Of a stretch of 64,000 nucleotides of DNA, positions 1 to 6,584 are shown piece after piece; position 1 is the stretch's first letter; each line of letters opens with the position of its first letter. The notes beneath the pieces were generated by a model. That model saw only the letters and a program-made list of their open reading frames with translations. It did no database searches and had not been told where the DNA came from. A program made the translations under genes and the position numbers. Source of the stretch: Carboxylicivirga caseinilyticus (GTDB taxonomy: Bacteria; Bacteroidota; Bacteroidia; Bacteroidales; Marinilabiliaceae); contig JAFMVE010000027.1 in the NCBI GenBank assembly GCA_025499705.1, positions 1-64,000 on the forward strand, in the 5' to 3' direction.

Positions 1-27
1 CCTTCAGGGGATTTAGGGGTGACATAA
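1..27. repeat. Possible REP-like palindromic intergenic repeat, truncated by window edge
   Basis: The window opens with CCTTCAGGGGATTTAGGGGT. It contains a short palindrome (CC-TTCA-GGGG) followed by a second G-run. This resembles the CCCCTTcaGGGG-type intergenic repeats seen in many Bacteroidota genomes, but that is recalled pattern knowledge and only one partial copy is visible. An alternative is the last few codons of a plus-strand gene ending at the TAA at 25-27. The rest of 28-93 is AT-rich with nothing recognisable. Confidence 0.3.
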
Positions 28-93
28 AATGATATTTTATTACAAATTGAAACTAACGTTGTTCTGATGTTTAATTTTTGGACACCCTCTTTT

Positions 94-1233
94 TTATTGT
101 AATAATTCCAGTCCCATTTCAAGATAAGAATATACGTCTGATGGGTGATGATTTATTTGCACCTTGCTCCGTTTGTGGCCAAGTCGTACGATAATTGCAT
201 TTTTCTCAGGTATTGAAAAAATATATTGACCAAGAATACCACGTGCATAAGGGATCTTGAAGCCTTCGTAATTGATAATCCAGCATTGAAAACCATAAAA
301 ATCTAGATCTTCTCCATCGTCTGTTTTTAAATAGCTTGCAGGTGTTATTGCTTCATCTATGTATTTTTGACTGATAATTTGCTGATTTCTCCAAAAGCCA
401 TGATGATTAATGAGTGCGCCGATTAATGCAAAGTCGCGAGCGTTTGAGTTAAAACAGCAATATGCTTTCTCCGTTCCATTCTTCTTATCAAGTGACCAAA
501 GTGCTGTATTTTTGGCACCAAGTGGTTTCCAAAGTTTCTCTGAGGCATAGTCACTTAGGGTTCTGTTTGTGCTGTGGGTTATAATTTGCGCCAATAGTTG
601 GGTGTCGCCGCTTTTGTATGAGTGAATTTTCCCTGGTTCTTCCACAATTGAAATATCTTCTGCAAGACTAATCAAATCGTTCCCATAATATGCTTTTGTT
701 GTCATTGAAGTTGGACTGCTATAGCTTTCGTCCCAATTTGATCCGCTACTCATGGTTAATAAATTCCGGATGGATAATTCAGAATTCAATCCATCTTTCA
801 TATATGGAAGAAAATCACCTGCTTTCTGATCAACTGAAGAAATGTAGCCATCGTCTATGGCGGCTCCAATTAAAAATGACACCAGGCTTTTAGAGGCGGA
901 AAATGAATTTGAGTATGAATCCGGTCCATAATCATCCCAATATTCTTCGTATAAAATGCTGTCGTTTTGTATAACCAGAAAGGCTACAGTGCTATAATGC
1001 TCTAAAGAGTCTCTTTGTTGTTGCGAAAACTCAAATTGATTATAGGTTTTACTGACCGGCCATTCAAAAGGATCATCAGAGGCTATTACTTCCCGATTAT
1101 CGAATATTTTGTAGTCTTCAATACCCGGGAACCAATAAGTAAAAGCCATTCTTAAATGGTGTGGAAGGAAAAACCAAACACCAATTAAAATTACAACGAT
1201 GAATGAGAAGCGAAATTTTTTGGATGAAGCCAT
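94..1233 (-). CDS. Membrane-anchored serine hydrolase, beta-lactamase/class C esterase fold
   Basis: This is a 379-residue protein of the beta-lactamase-related serine hydrolase family (class C penicillin-binding protein or esterase type). The SxxK nucleophile motif is S112-A-S-K115, the Y-x-S element is Y206-K-S208, and a G-Q element near residue 335 lies where the third active-site motif belongs. An N-terminal hydrophobic stretch (about 9-23) predicts a signal anchor with the catalytic domain outside the cytoplasm. It lies 12 bases downstream of the flavoprotein gene and is probably co-transcribed with it. Family members hydrolyse esters, amides or D-amino-acid peptides. The substrate cannot be read from the sequence, so calling it a beta-lactamase would be overreach. 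Confidence 0.8.
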   Translation of the reverse strand: MASSKKFRFSFIVVILIGVWFFLPHHLRMAFTYWFPGIEDYKIFDNREVIASDDPFEWPVSKTYNQFEFSQQQRDSLEHYSTVAFLVIQNDSILYEEYWDDYGPDSYSNSFSASKSLVSFLIGAAIDDGYISSVDQKAGDFLPYMKDGLNSELSIRNLLTMSSGSNWDESYSSPTSMTTKAYYGNDLISLAEDISIVEEPGKIHSYKSGDTQLLAQIITHSTNRTLSDYASEKLWKPLGAKNTALWSLDKKNGTEKAYCCFNSNARDFALIGALINHHGFWRNQQIISQKYIDEAITPASYLKTDDGEDLDFYGFQCWIINYEGFKIPYARGILGQYIFSIPEKNAIIVRLGHKRSKVQINHHPSDVYSYLEMGLELLQ

Positions 1234-1245
1234 GATTAAGATGAT

Positions 1246-2730
1246 TTAGTCAGGAAGCCATTCGCGTATGTGAATTAAATCTGGGAAAGCCTCTTTTTTA
1301 TAGATTGATTTATTGCTGATGGTTCTTAAACATTCTTGTATTCCTTCAGGTATACTAGGGTGAGGATAAAATATTTTTAAAACTTCCTGCAAACTGTTTC
1401 CCTGGTTAATTAAGTGCGCCACTGAAACAATAAAAGCGGATGCCTGTGGACCGGCAGCTCTCATGCCAAGAATTCTTTGTTCTTCATCGTTGCTAACCAG
1501 TATTTTAACAAATCCATTGGTATTTCGCATGGCAATAGCTCTGTTTACCAATTTGTTAGAATAGAAGGCTGCTTTATAAGGAATCTTTTTCTGTTGTAGC
1601 ATTTTTTCGTTGGCTCCAACAGCTGCTACCTCTGGTTTAAAGAACATTAAAGTTGACATGTGTGAATAGTCAAGAGGATATAAAGGTACATCCCCGATTT
1701 TTTCTGCTGCCAGCCTTCCCTGGAATTCGGCTACACTATATAATTGCGTATGCCCTGTAACATCACCGGCAGCATAAACATGACAATGGCCTGTATCATC
1801 ATGTAAAACGCAATCATCCTTTATTGGAATTGTTCCATTAGAATTAATTTGGATACCCAATTTATCAAGACCCAGGCTTTCGGTGTTTGGGACCCGGCCA
1901 ATGGCAACCAAAGCAACGTCAACTTCTATCACTTTACTGTGACCATCCTGATAATCAAGGACCACTTCAAGGTGTTTAGGATGTTTTTTTATATGCCGTA
2001 ACGTTGCTGTGTGATGAATTAAAACACCATTATTTTCCAGATTTTTCGATACAAAGGAACTGACATCATCATCTTCATAAGGTAATACCCTGTTGGATCG
2101 GTCAAGTAAATGAACTTCTGTTTGAGCAAAATTGGAAAAAATAGTTGCAAACTCACAGCCAATGATACCAGATCCAATTATCAACATTCTTTCAGGAAAC
2201 TCCTTTAGATCAAGAATGCCATCTGAAGTGATAATTCTTTCTCCATCAATTTGTAACTGTTCGTATTCTCTCGGTCTTGAACCAGTTGCAATAACAAAGT
2301 TTTTAGCAAATATTTCCTTTGTGCTGTTATCGTTTTTTACTTCAATGGAGTTGGGAGTTTTAAATTTAGCCCATCCATATTCAATAGATAAGGAACCTTT
2401 TTTGCTTTTTTCAGGGGAGAAGGTCTCAATCTGACTTAACATTTGGTATTGCTTTTCTTTTGCAGCTCTAATAACGGTTTTTTTTACTTCATTAAAATCA
2501 ACGCTAAGAGCACCAACTCTGTAACCTCTGTCAATTCTGGCAGCAACTGCATAATCCATCGATAGTTCATACATGGTTTTTGAAGTAAGAGCACCATTCA
2601 TAATGCCTGCTCCACCAAGATGTTTGGCTTCAACAATGCATACATGTAATCCATAATCAAGGGCTCTCACTGCAGCAGAAAAACCAGCAGGTCCGCTTCC
2701 TATTACAACTAAATCAAATTGGTCTATCAT
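1246..2730 (-). CDS. FAD/NAD(P)-dependent disulfide-reductase-family oxidoreductase lacking the redox cysteines
   Basis: This is a 494-residue flavoprotein with the dihydrolipoamide dehydrogenase/soluble transhydrogenase architecture. It has an FAD-binding GSGPAG at residues 11-16, an NAD(P)-binding GSGIIG about 190 residues in, the second FAD motif ending AAGDVTG, and a C-terminal dimerisation domain. The usual CxxxxC active-site disulfide is absent: where Lpd has GGVCLNVGCIPSK, this protein has Gly42 and Ala47 (GGAGIMNGALTSK). The C-terminal HP...E dyad region (YPHPSIPEG) is kept. It therefore cannot be a classical lipoamide, glutathione or mercuric reductase, and a transhydrogenase-like or diaphorase role is more likely. 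I chose the ATG at 2730 because an in-frame start at 2775 would lie inside the terminator hairpin at 2767-2792. Confidence 0.8.
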   Translation of the reverse strand: MIDQFDLVVIGSGPAGFSAAVRALDYGLHVCIVEAKHLGGAGIMNGALTSKTMYELSMDYAVAARIDRGYRVGALSVDFNEVKKTVIRAAKEKQYQMLSQIETFSPEKSKKGSLSIEYGWAKFKTPNSIEVKNDNSTKEIFAKNFVIATGSRPREYEQLQIDGERIITSDGILDLKEFPERMLIIGSGIIGCEFATIFSNFAQTEVHLLDRSNRVLPYEDDDVSSFVSKNLENNGVLIHHTATLRHIKKHPKHLEVVLDYQDGHSKVIEVDVALVAIGRVPNTESLGLDKLGIQINSNGTIPIKDDCVLHDDTGHCHVYAAGDVTGHTQLYSVAEFQGRLAAEKIGDVPLYPLDYSHMSTLMFFKPEVAAVGANEKMLQQKKIPYKAAFYSNKLVNRAIAMRNTNGFVKILVSNDEEQRILGMRAAGPQASAFIVSVAHLINQGNSLQEVLKIFYPHPSIPEGIQECLRTISNKSIYKKEAFPDLIHIREWLPD

Positions 2731-2756
2731 ATATGGTTCGATTATCAATAAATATA

Positions 2757-2792
2757 TAAAAAAAAAGAGCTGCAATTGTTTGAAAGCAGCTC
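2757..2792 (-). terminator. Rho-independent terminator after the acyltransferase pair
   Basis: GAGCTGC (2767-2773) pairs with GCAGCTC (2786-2792). Read on the minus strand the hairpin is followed by a long T-run (2766 downward). It sits 22 bases past the stop of the N-acyltransferase gene and separates that pair from the flavoprotein gene. Confidence 0.85.
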
Positions 2793-2814
2793 ATTCTTTT
2801 ATTTTGTGATATTT

Positions 2815-3762
2815 TTAATTGTGTGGTTCATCGGGTTTGAATGTTGTTACATGTCGACCCACTTTTTGTTTGTATAATTCATTGATAGTAATTATTATAC
2901 CAGTCTCTTCAACATCTCCAAACCTATCGTTAATAGCAGTTCCGAAGGTTCTCATCGAAGGAGATAAATTCATGTAGGCATTAATCAATGGTGGAATATT
3001 TTCTCCAAATTCGCGCACTTTCTTTGTCAGAATTTTATAATCTTCAGCAAAGGTGTTATTGGGAAAAATTACCTTAATATCTTCTTGAGTCAGTCCAATT
3101 TTTACCGGTTCGTGTGGGTAAATCAAGTTGTCAGGATCTCCAAAATGTTTACTCATAAAGCCTAGGATCAAATCTCTCGCAGATTTATTGTAATGAGTAT
3201 ACATGGTTACCTTACCGAAAAAATATTTCATTTCTGGATGACTAACAATCAAAGATCCCAATCCATCCCATAAGTTATCAAGTGCAAACAGGCTTTTAGC
3301 ACCTGCTTTTGATGACTGATAAATAGGTTGAACAAAGGAGCGACCTAATTCAATAGTAGTCGGTAAATATTCTTTTATGAACCTTTCCGAAAAATGGAAA
3401 AGTCGTGAAGTAGCTAATTTAACCTGGCCATTTTCATCTACAGGTATGTCATTACCTAATAAATAACGGTAGCCGCCAAGTACTTGCTTTTCCTCCGGAT
3501 CCCAAACGATCAATTGACGATAAGGAACTTCAGCAATATCATAGTCATCGATATCGGCATCTTTACCTGTACCACCGCCTGCCATTCGAAAGCTGACTTC
3601 TCTTAATCTGCCTACTTCTTTCATTAAAGCAGGTGCTTCATGAGCTGTAAAATCGTAAATTTTATTATTCCCCTTGTTGGTGTTCCTAACAAAAGTTTCC
3701 TGTGTTAATTCAGCTTCAAGCTCTTCGCGAGGCACAGGAGGTATAATGTCTTTTGCTCTCAT
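2815..3762 (-). CDS. glsB: GNAT-fold N-acyltransferase, GlsB/OlsB type (glycine lipid synthesis)
   Basis: This 315-residue protein belongs to the 'hemolysin/OlsB-like' acyltransferase family. In Bacteroides thetaiotaomicron GlsB transfers a 3-hydroxy fatty acyl group to the amino group of glycine, giving N-acyl glycine, the first step to glycine and flavo-type lipids. Here the central GNAT-like region includes the REVSFRMAGGG segment (about 56-66), the conserved LGGYRYLLG block (about 96-104) and LGRSFV (about 139-144). It lies 33 bases downstream of the PlsC-type partner gene, the two-gene organisation of glsB and glsA (order reversed here compared with my recollection of Bacteroides). The enzyme is expected on the cytoplasmic membrane face. 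The assignment rests on family resemblance and pairing; ornithine as acceptor is an alternative. Confidence 0.75.
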   Translation of the reverse strand: MRAKDIIPPVPREELEAELTQETFVRNTNKGNNKIYDFTAHEAPALMKEVGRLREVSFRMAGGGTGKDADIDDYDIAEVPYRQLIVWDPEEKQVLGGYRYLLGNDIPVDENGQVKLATSRLFHFSERFIKEYLPTTIELGRSFVQPIYQSSKAGAKSLFALDNLWDGLGSLIVSHPEMKYFFGKVTMYTHYNKSARDLILGFMSKHFGDPDNLIYPHEPVKIGLTQEDIKVIFPNNTFAEDYKILTKKVREFGENIPPLINAYMNLSPSMRTFGTAINDRFGDVEETGIIITINELYKQKVGRHVTTFKPDEPHN

Positions 3763-3795
3763 TCACTAGTTTTGTTAATGACTTACAAATTTAGT

Positions 3796-4623
3796 TTATT
3801 TTTTCAAGGAGTAAACTTCCTCTCTTATTTTTTGAGCCCAATCGTAAGGAGCTGTTCCATCATTCAGTTTTTCTGAAGGGATGGGTTTGCCAAAAGTAAT
3901 TACAATTGTTTTATTGTATTGTTGATAAAGCTCATCTGCCAGATAAAGCATTTCAATGTTAGCCTTAATGCCTAATCTTTTTCTCCAATTGGCAAGGCTG
4001 TAAAAGAAATTGGTATTTTCACCCGAAATGTGAACCGGAATTATTGATCGTTTGTGTTGTTTAGCTTTAGTTACAAATGTCTTCTTCCATTCCAGGTCTC
4101 TGATGATGCCTTTTTTACGTCTTGAAACCAATCCTGCCGGAAACATGAGCATTTGAGCATCGCTGGCATATGCTTCATCTATTAAACGGGCAGCTTCTTT
4201 TGGATGTCCGCCATGCTTGTTAACAGGTAAGAATATTGAATTCAGATTTTTTAAATTCATCAAAATATCATTAACCGGAAATTTCAATTGGCTAAAAAAC
4301 TTACCTACAGCGGCTACAAACACCATTCCGTCCATTCCGCCTAACGGGTGGTTGGCTGCAAACACAAATCTTCCTTCTTTTGGTATGTTTTCTTCTCCAT
4401 TAATGATGTATCTTGCGCCGAAATTTTTGACTATAGCTTCCGCATACTCTATCCCAAAAATGTGAGAATTATTAACGATAAACTCGTTTATTTCATCCTG
4501 ATGGGTGATTCGTTTCAGGTATTTGATTAGAAATTTGGGAATGATTTTTTTTAGTTCCGGATTCTTCTCTTCAAAAACCTTGTCTATATCAATAAGTTTA
4601 GCTGGCGTTTCTTTATCACTCAT
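3796..4623 (-). CDS. glsA: PlsC-type O-acyltransferase, GlsA/OlsA type
   Basis: This 275-residue protein is a lysophospholipid-acyltransferase-superfamily enzyme. The catalytic motif is N91-H92-P-L-G-G-M-D98, so His and Asp are spaced H-X5-D rather than the usual H-X4-D of PlsC. A second block, MFPAG, matches the substrate-binding FPEG-type motif, and IPVHISGEN follows. GlsA acylates the 3-hydroxyl of N-acyl glycine made by GlsB, the next gene. The ATG at 4623 was chosen over a TTG 15 bases upstream. The gene is divergent from mraZ across a 193-base region. Confidence 0.75.
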   Translation of the reverse strand: MSDKETPAKLIDIDKVFEEKNPELKKIIPKFLIKYLKRITHQDEINEFIVNNSHIFGIEYAEAIVKNFGARYIINGEENIPKEGRFVFAANHPLGGMDGMVFVAAVGKFFSQLKFPVNDILMNLKNLNSIFLPVNKHGGHPKEAARLIDEAYASDAQMLMFPAGLVSRRKKGIIRDLEWKKTFVTKAKQHKRSIIPVHISGENTNFFYSLANWRKRLGIKANIEMLYLADELYQQYNKTIVITFGKPIPSEKLNDGTAPYDWAQKIREEVYSLKK

Positions 4624-4739
4624 GATGATTGTTAACAAATTTGAGCTTAAAGTTTAGAAAAAATATTAGAAATAACGCCAGTTAAACCATGAAATCATTT
4701 GACTATGGTTGAATGTTGGTAGGAAAAGTTATTAACAAT

Positions 4740-4773
4740 GTGGTATAAAGTGGAGTAAAGTGGTTGGAAGTGG
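4740..4773 (+). promoter_or_regulatory. MraZ operator: four GTGG boxes at exact 10-bp spacing
   Basis: GTGG occurs at 4740, 4750, 4760 and 4770, the last three preceded by two or three A residues, so the repeat unit is about one helical turn. Tandem GTGG or AAAGTGG boxes just upstream of mraZ are the known binding site for MraZ, which autoregulates the dcw operon. The cluster ends 43 bases before the mraZ ATG. Confidence 0.88.
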
Positions 4774-4794
4774 TTTCTTTTTTACTTACTTTTA
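4764..4794 (+). promoter_or_regulatory. Candidate dcw promoter (TTG -33 / TACTTTTA -7)
   Basis: TTG at 4764-4766 and TACTTTTA at 4787-4794 are 20 bases apart. They match the Bacteroidota TTG...TAnnTTTG promoter except for the last base. The -33 element lies between the third and fourth MraZ boxes, so bound MraZ would block sigma factor access. Confidence 0.45.
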
Positions 4795-4816
4795 CATTAC
4801 TAATTTCATTTTGTTA

Positions 4817-5281
4817 ATGATCACATTTATAGGCGATTTTGTTTGTAAGCCTGATGCAAAAGGGCGCATTGTGTTGCCATCACTGTTTAAGAAAGCAATG
4901 AGTGATGGTGGTCAACAGTGTTTTGTGATCAGTAAAGATTTGTTTGAAGATTGTCTGGTTTTGGTTCCTTATGATCGTTGGACGGAAGAAGTGAAAGTGT
5001 GGGAGGAAAGATTGAGTTCTTATCGTCAGAAGGATCGTCGGTTAAAAAGAGCTATGTATCGTTCTTCCGCAGAAATTGCACTTGATGGGAATGGTCGTTT
5101 TTTGGTACCAAAGCGTTTGATGGATATGATTAGTGTTGACGGTGAGGTGGTTTTGCTGGGTGTAGGAAGTAGTATTGAATTGTGGAGCAAGCAGCAGTTA
5201 GAGGCAGGTGAACTGGAAGGAGAGGAGTTGGGTAATTTGGCAGAAGAGTTGCTGGGTAGGGATGCTCCGCTAACAGAGTAG
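4817..5281 (+). CDS. mraZ: Division/cell wall cluster transcriptional repressor MraZ
   Basis: This is a 154-residue DNA-binding protein with two AbrB/SpoVT-like half domains. The two DxxGR signatures are D-A-K-G-R (near residue 14) followed by IVLP, and D-G-N-G-R followed by FLVP in the second half. MraZ forms a ring oligomer that binds tandem GTGG boxes and represses the dcw operon. An in-frame GTG start at 4760 would add a hydrophobic 19-residue extension, but that codon is the third operator box; the ATG at 4817 fits the family length. It is the first gene of the cluster, 15 bases before rsmH. Confidence 0.95.
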   Translation: MITFIGDFVCKPDAKGRIVLPSLFKKAMSDGGQQCFVISKDLFEDCLVLVPYDRWTEEVKVWEERLSSYRQKDRRLKRAMYRSSAEIALDGNGRFLVPKRLMDMISVDGEVVLLGVGSSIELWSKQQLEAGELEGEELGNLAEELLGRDAPLTE

Positions 5282-5296
5282 GGTAATCATAAGAGC

Positions 5297-6202
5297 ATGG
5301 AACAAGAATATCATATACCAGTGTTGTTGAAAGAGTCGGTAGATGGTTTGGCTATAAAACCAAACGGGATCTATGTCGACTTAACTTTCGGAGGAGGAGG
5401 TCACAGTCGTGAAATTCTAAGCAGATTAGATGATGGTAAATTAATTGTTTTTGATCAGGATGCGGATGCATATGCTAATCGGCCTGATGATGATCGACTA
5501 ATTTTTGTCCGTCATAATTTCCGGTATTTAACTCATTTTTTAAGATATATAGGTGTTGAAAAAGTAGATGGCATACTTGGTGATTTAGGTGTGTCGTCGC
5601 ATCATTTTAATGAGGCTGATCGTGGATTTTCATTTCGTTTTGATGGAAAATTGGATATGCGAATGAGTCAGCAACTTCAGAAAACAGCGGCCGATGTTGT
5701 AAATACATATGATGAATCGGAATTGAAGCGTTTGTTCTGGCAATACGGAGAGATAAAGCAATCCGGCAAATTAGCAGGACAGATTGTGAAAAGACGCTCT
5801 GCCAATTTATTTGAAACCACAACAGATCTCAAAGAAGTTGCCGAGAATTGTGGTCCTAAAAAAGAACAATCTAAATTCTTAGCGCAGGTTTTTCAGGCTT
5901 TACGAATTGAAGTCAACCAAGAGATGGATGTGTTAAAGGCAGTACTTAATGCTTCTGTTGATGCTATAGCTGTTGGTGGAAGGTTGAGTGTGATATCATA
6001 TCATAGTCTGGAAGACAGGTTGGTGAAAAACTTTATTCGTTCGGGTAGTTGTGATAAAGCAAATGCCGAACAGGATATATACGGTCAGACTAATGTTCCG
6101 TTTAAAGCGGTCAATCGAAAGATTATTGTACCGACCGATGAAGAAATTGAAGTAAACGGCAGAGCCAGAAGTGCGAAGCTAAGAATTGCTGAGAGGGTAT
6201 GA
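5297..6202 (+). CDS. rsmH: 16S rRNA (cytosine1402-N4)-methyltransferase RsmH
   Basis: This 301-residue cytoplasmic SAM-dependent methyltransferase methylates N4 of C1402 in the decoding centre of 16S rRNA. The N-terminus (YHIPVLLKESV) and SAM motif I (VDLTFGGGGHS, about 28-38) are typical. GDLGVSSHHF and the C-terminal ISYHSLEDRLVK block are also present. The length matches the family. Its stop overlaps the start of the next gene by 4 bases, which suggests translational coupling. Confidence 0.96.
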   Translation: MEQEYHIPVLLKESVDGLAIKPNGIYVDLTFGGGGHSREILSRLDDGKLIVFDQDADAYANRPDDDRLIFVRHNFRYLTHFLRYIGVEKVDGILGDLGVSSHHFNEADRGFSFRFDGKLDMRMSQQLQKTAADVVNTYDESELKRLFWQYGEIKQSGKLAGQIVKRRSANLFETTTDLKEVAENCGPKKEQSKFLAQVFQALRIEVNQEMDVLKAVLNASVDAIAVGGRLSVISYHSLEDRLVKNFIRSGSCDKANAEQDIYGQTNVPFKAVNRKIIVPTDEEIEVNGRARSAKLRIAERV

Positions 6203-6579
6203 ATTGGAGAAAAAATAAATTCACTGAGTTTATTCAGTCCAAAGAGGAGTTTGGAGAGATAAAAGGTATCTCGTTTCGCGACATTATTAATGGTAGAATA
6301 TTTACCAGAACATTGGTTACGAAGCAAATGCCATTTTTTATTTACCTGGCATTTATGGGATTTCTGTACATCGGGAATCACTATAAGATGGAAGAATTAA
6401 TGCGTAAAGTCGCTGATCTAAATAAAGATTTAAAGGAATTACGATACGAAGCAATCACTACTTCATCGGAGCTGATGTTTATGAGTAAGCAAAGTGAAGT
6501 TTTAAAGAAAGTGAGAGCCAAAAATTTGGATTTGGAGGAATTAACTGAACCTCCACGAAAATTAAAAGTGCGAAAGTAG
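6199..6579 (+). CDS. ftsL: FtsL-like divisome membrane protein
   Basis: This 126-residue single-pass protein sits in the ftsL position between rsmH and ftsI. A cytoplasmic N-terminus of about 40 residues is followed by one transmembrane helix (about 42-59) and a heptad-like helical region (60-105) suited to a coiled coil with an FtsB-like partner. Sequence conservation in FtsL is low, so the call rests on position, topology and size. Bacteroidota annotations usually call this an FtsL-like putative cell division protein. Its predicted role is to bridge FtsQ and FtsI/FtsW in the septal peptidoglycan synthase. Confidence 0.8.
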   Translation: MNWRKNKFTEFIQSKEEFGEIKGISFRDIINGRIFTRTLVTKQMPFFIYLAFMGFLYIGNHYKMEELMRKVADLNKDLKELRYEAITTSSELMFMSKQSEVLKKVRAKNLDLEELTEPPRKLKVRK

Positions 6580-6584
6580 TAGCA

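Noticed and set aside
94-1233. Calling the serine hydrolase a beta-lactamase
   Set aside because: The SxxK and YxS motifs are shared by esterases, DD-peptidases and 6-aminohexanoate-dimer hydrolases; nothing specific to beta-lactam hydrolysis is visible.
4760-4816. In-frame GTG extension of mraZ
   Set aside because: The GTG is the third MraZ operator box and the extension overlaps the candidate promoter; the ATG at 4817 gives the normal MraZ length.
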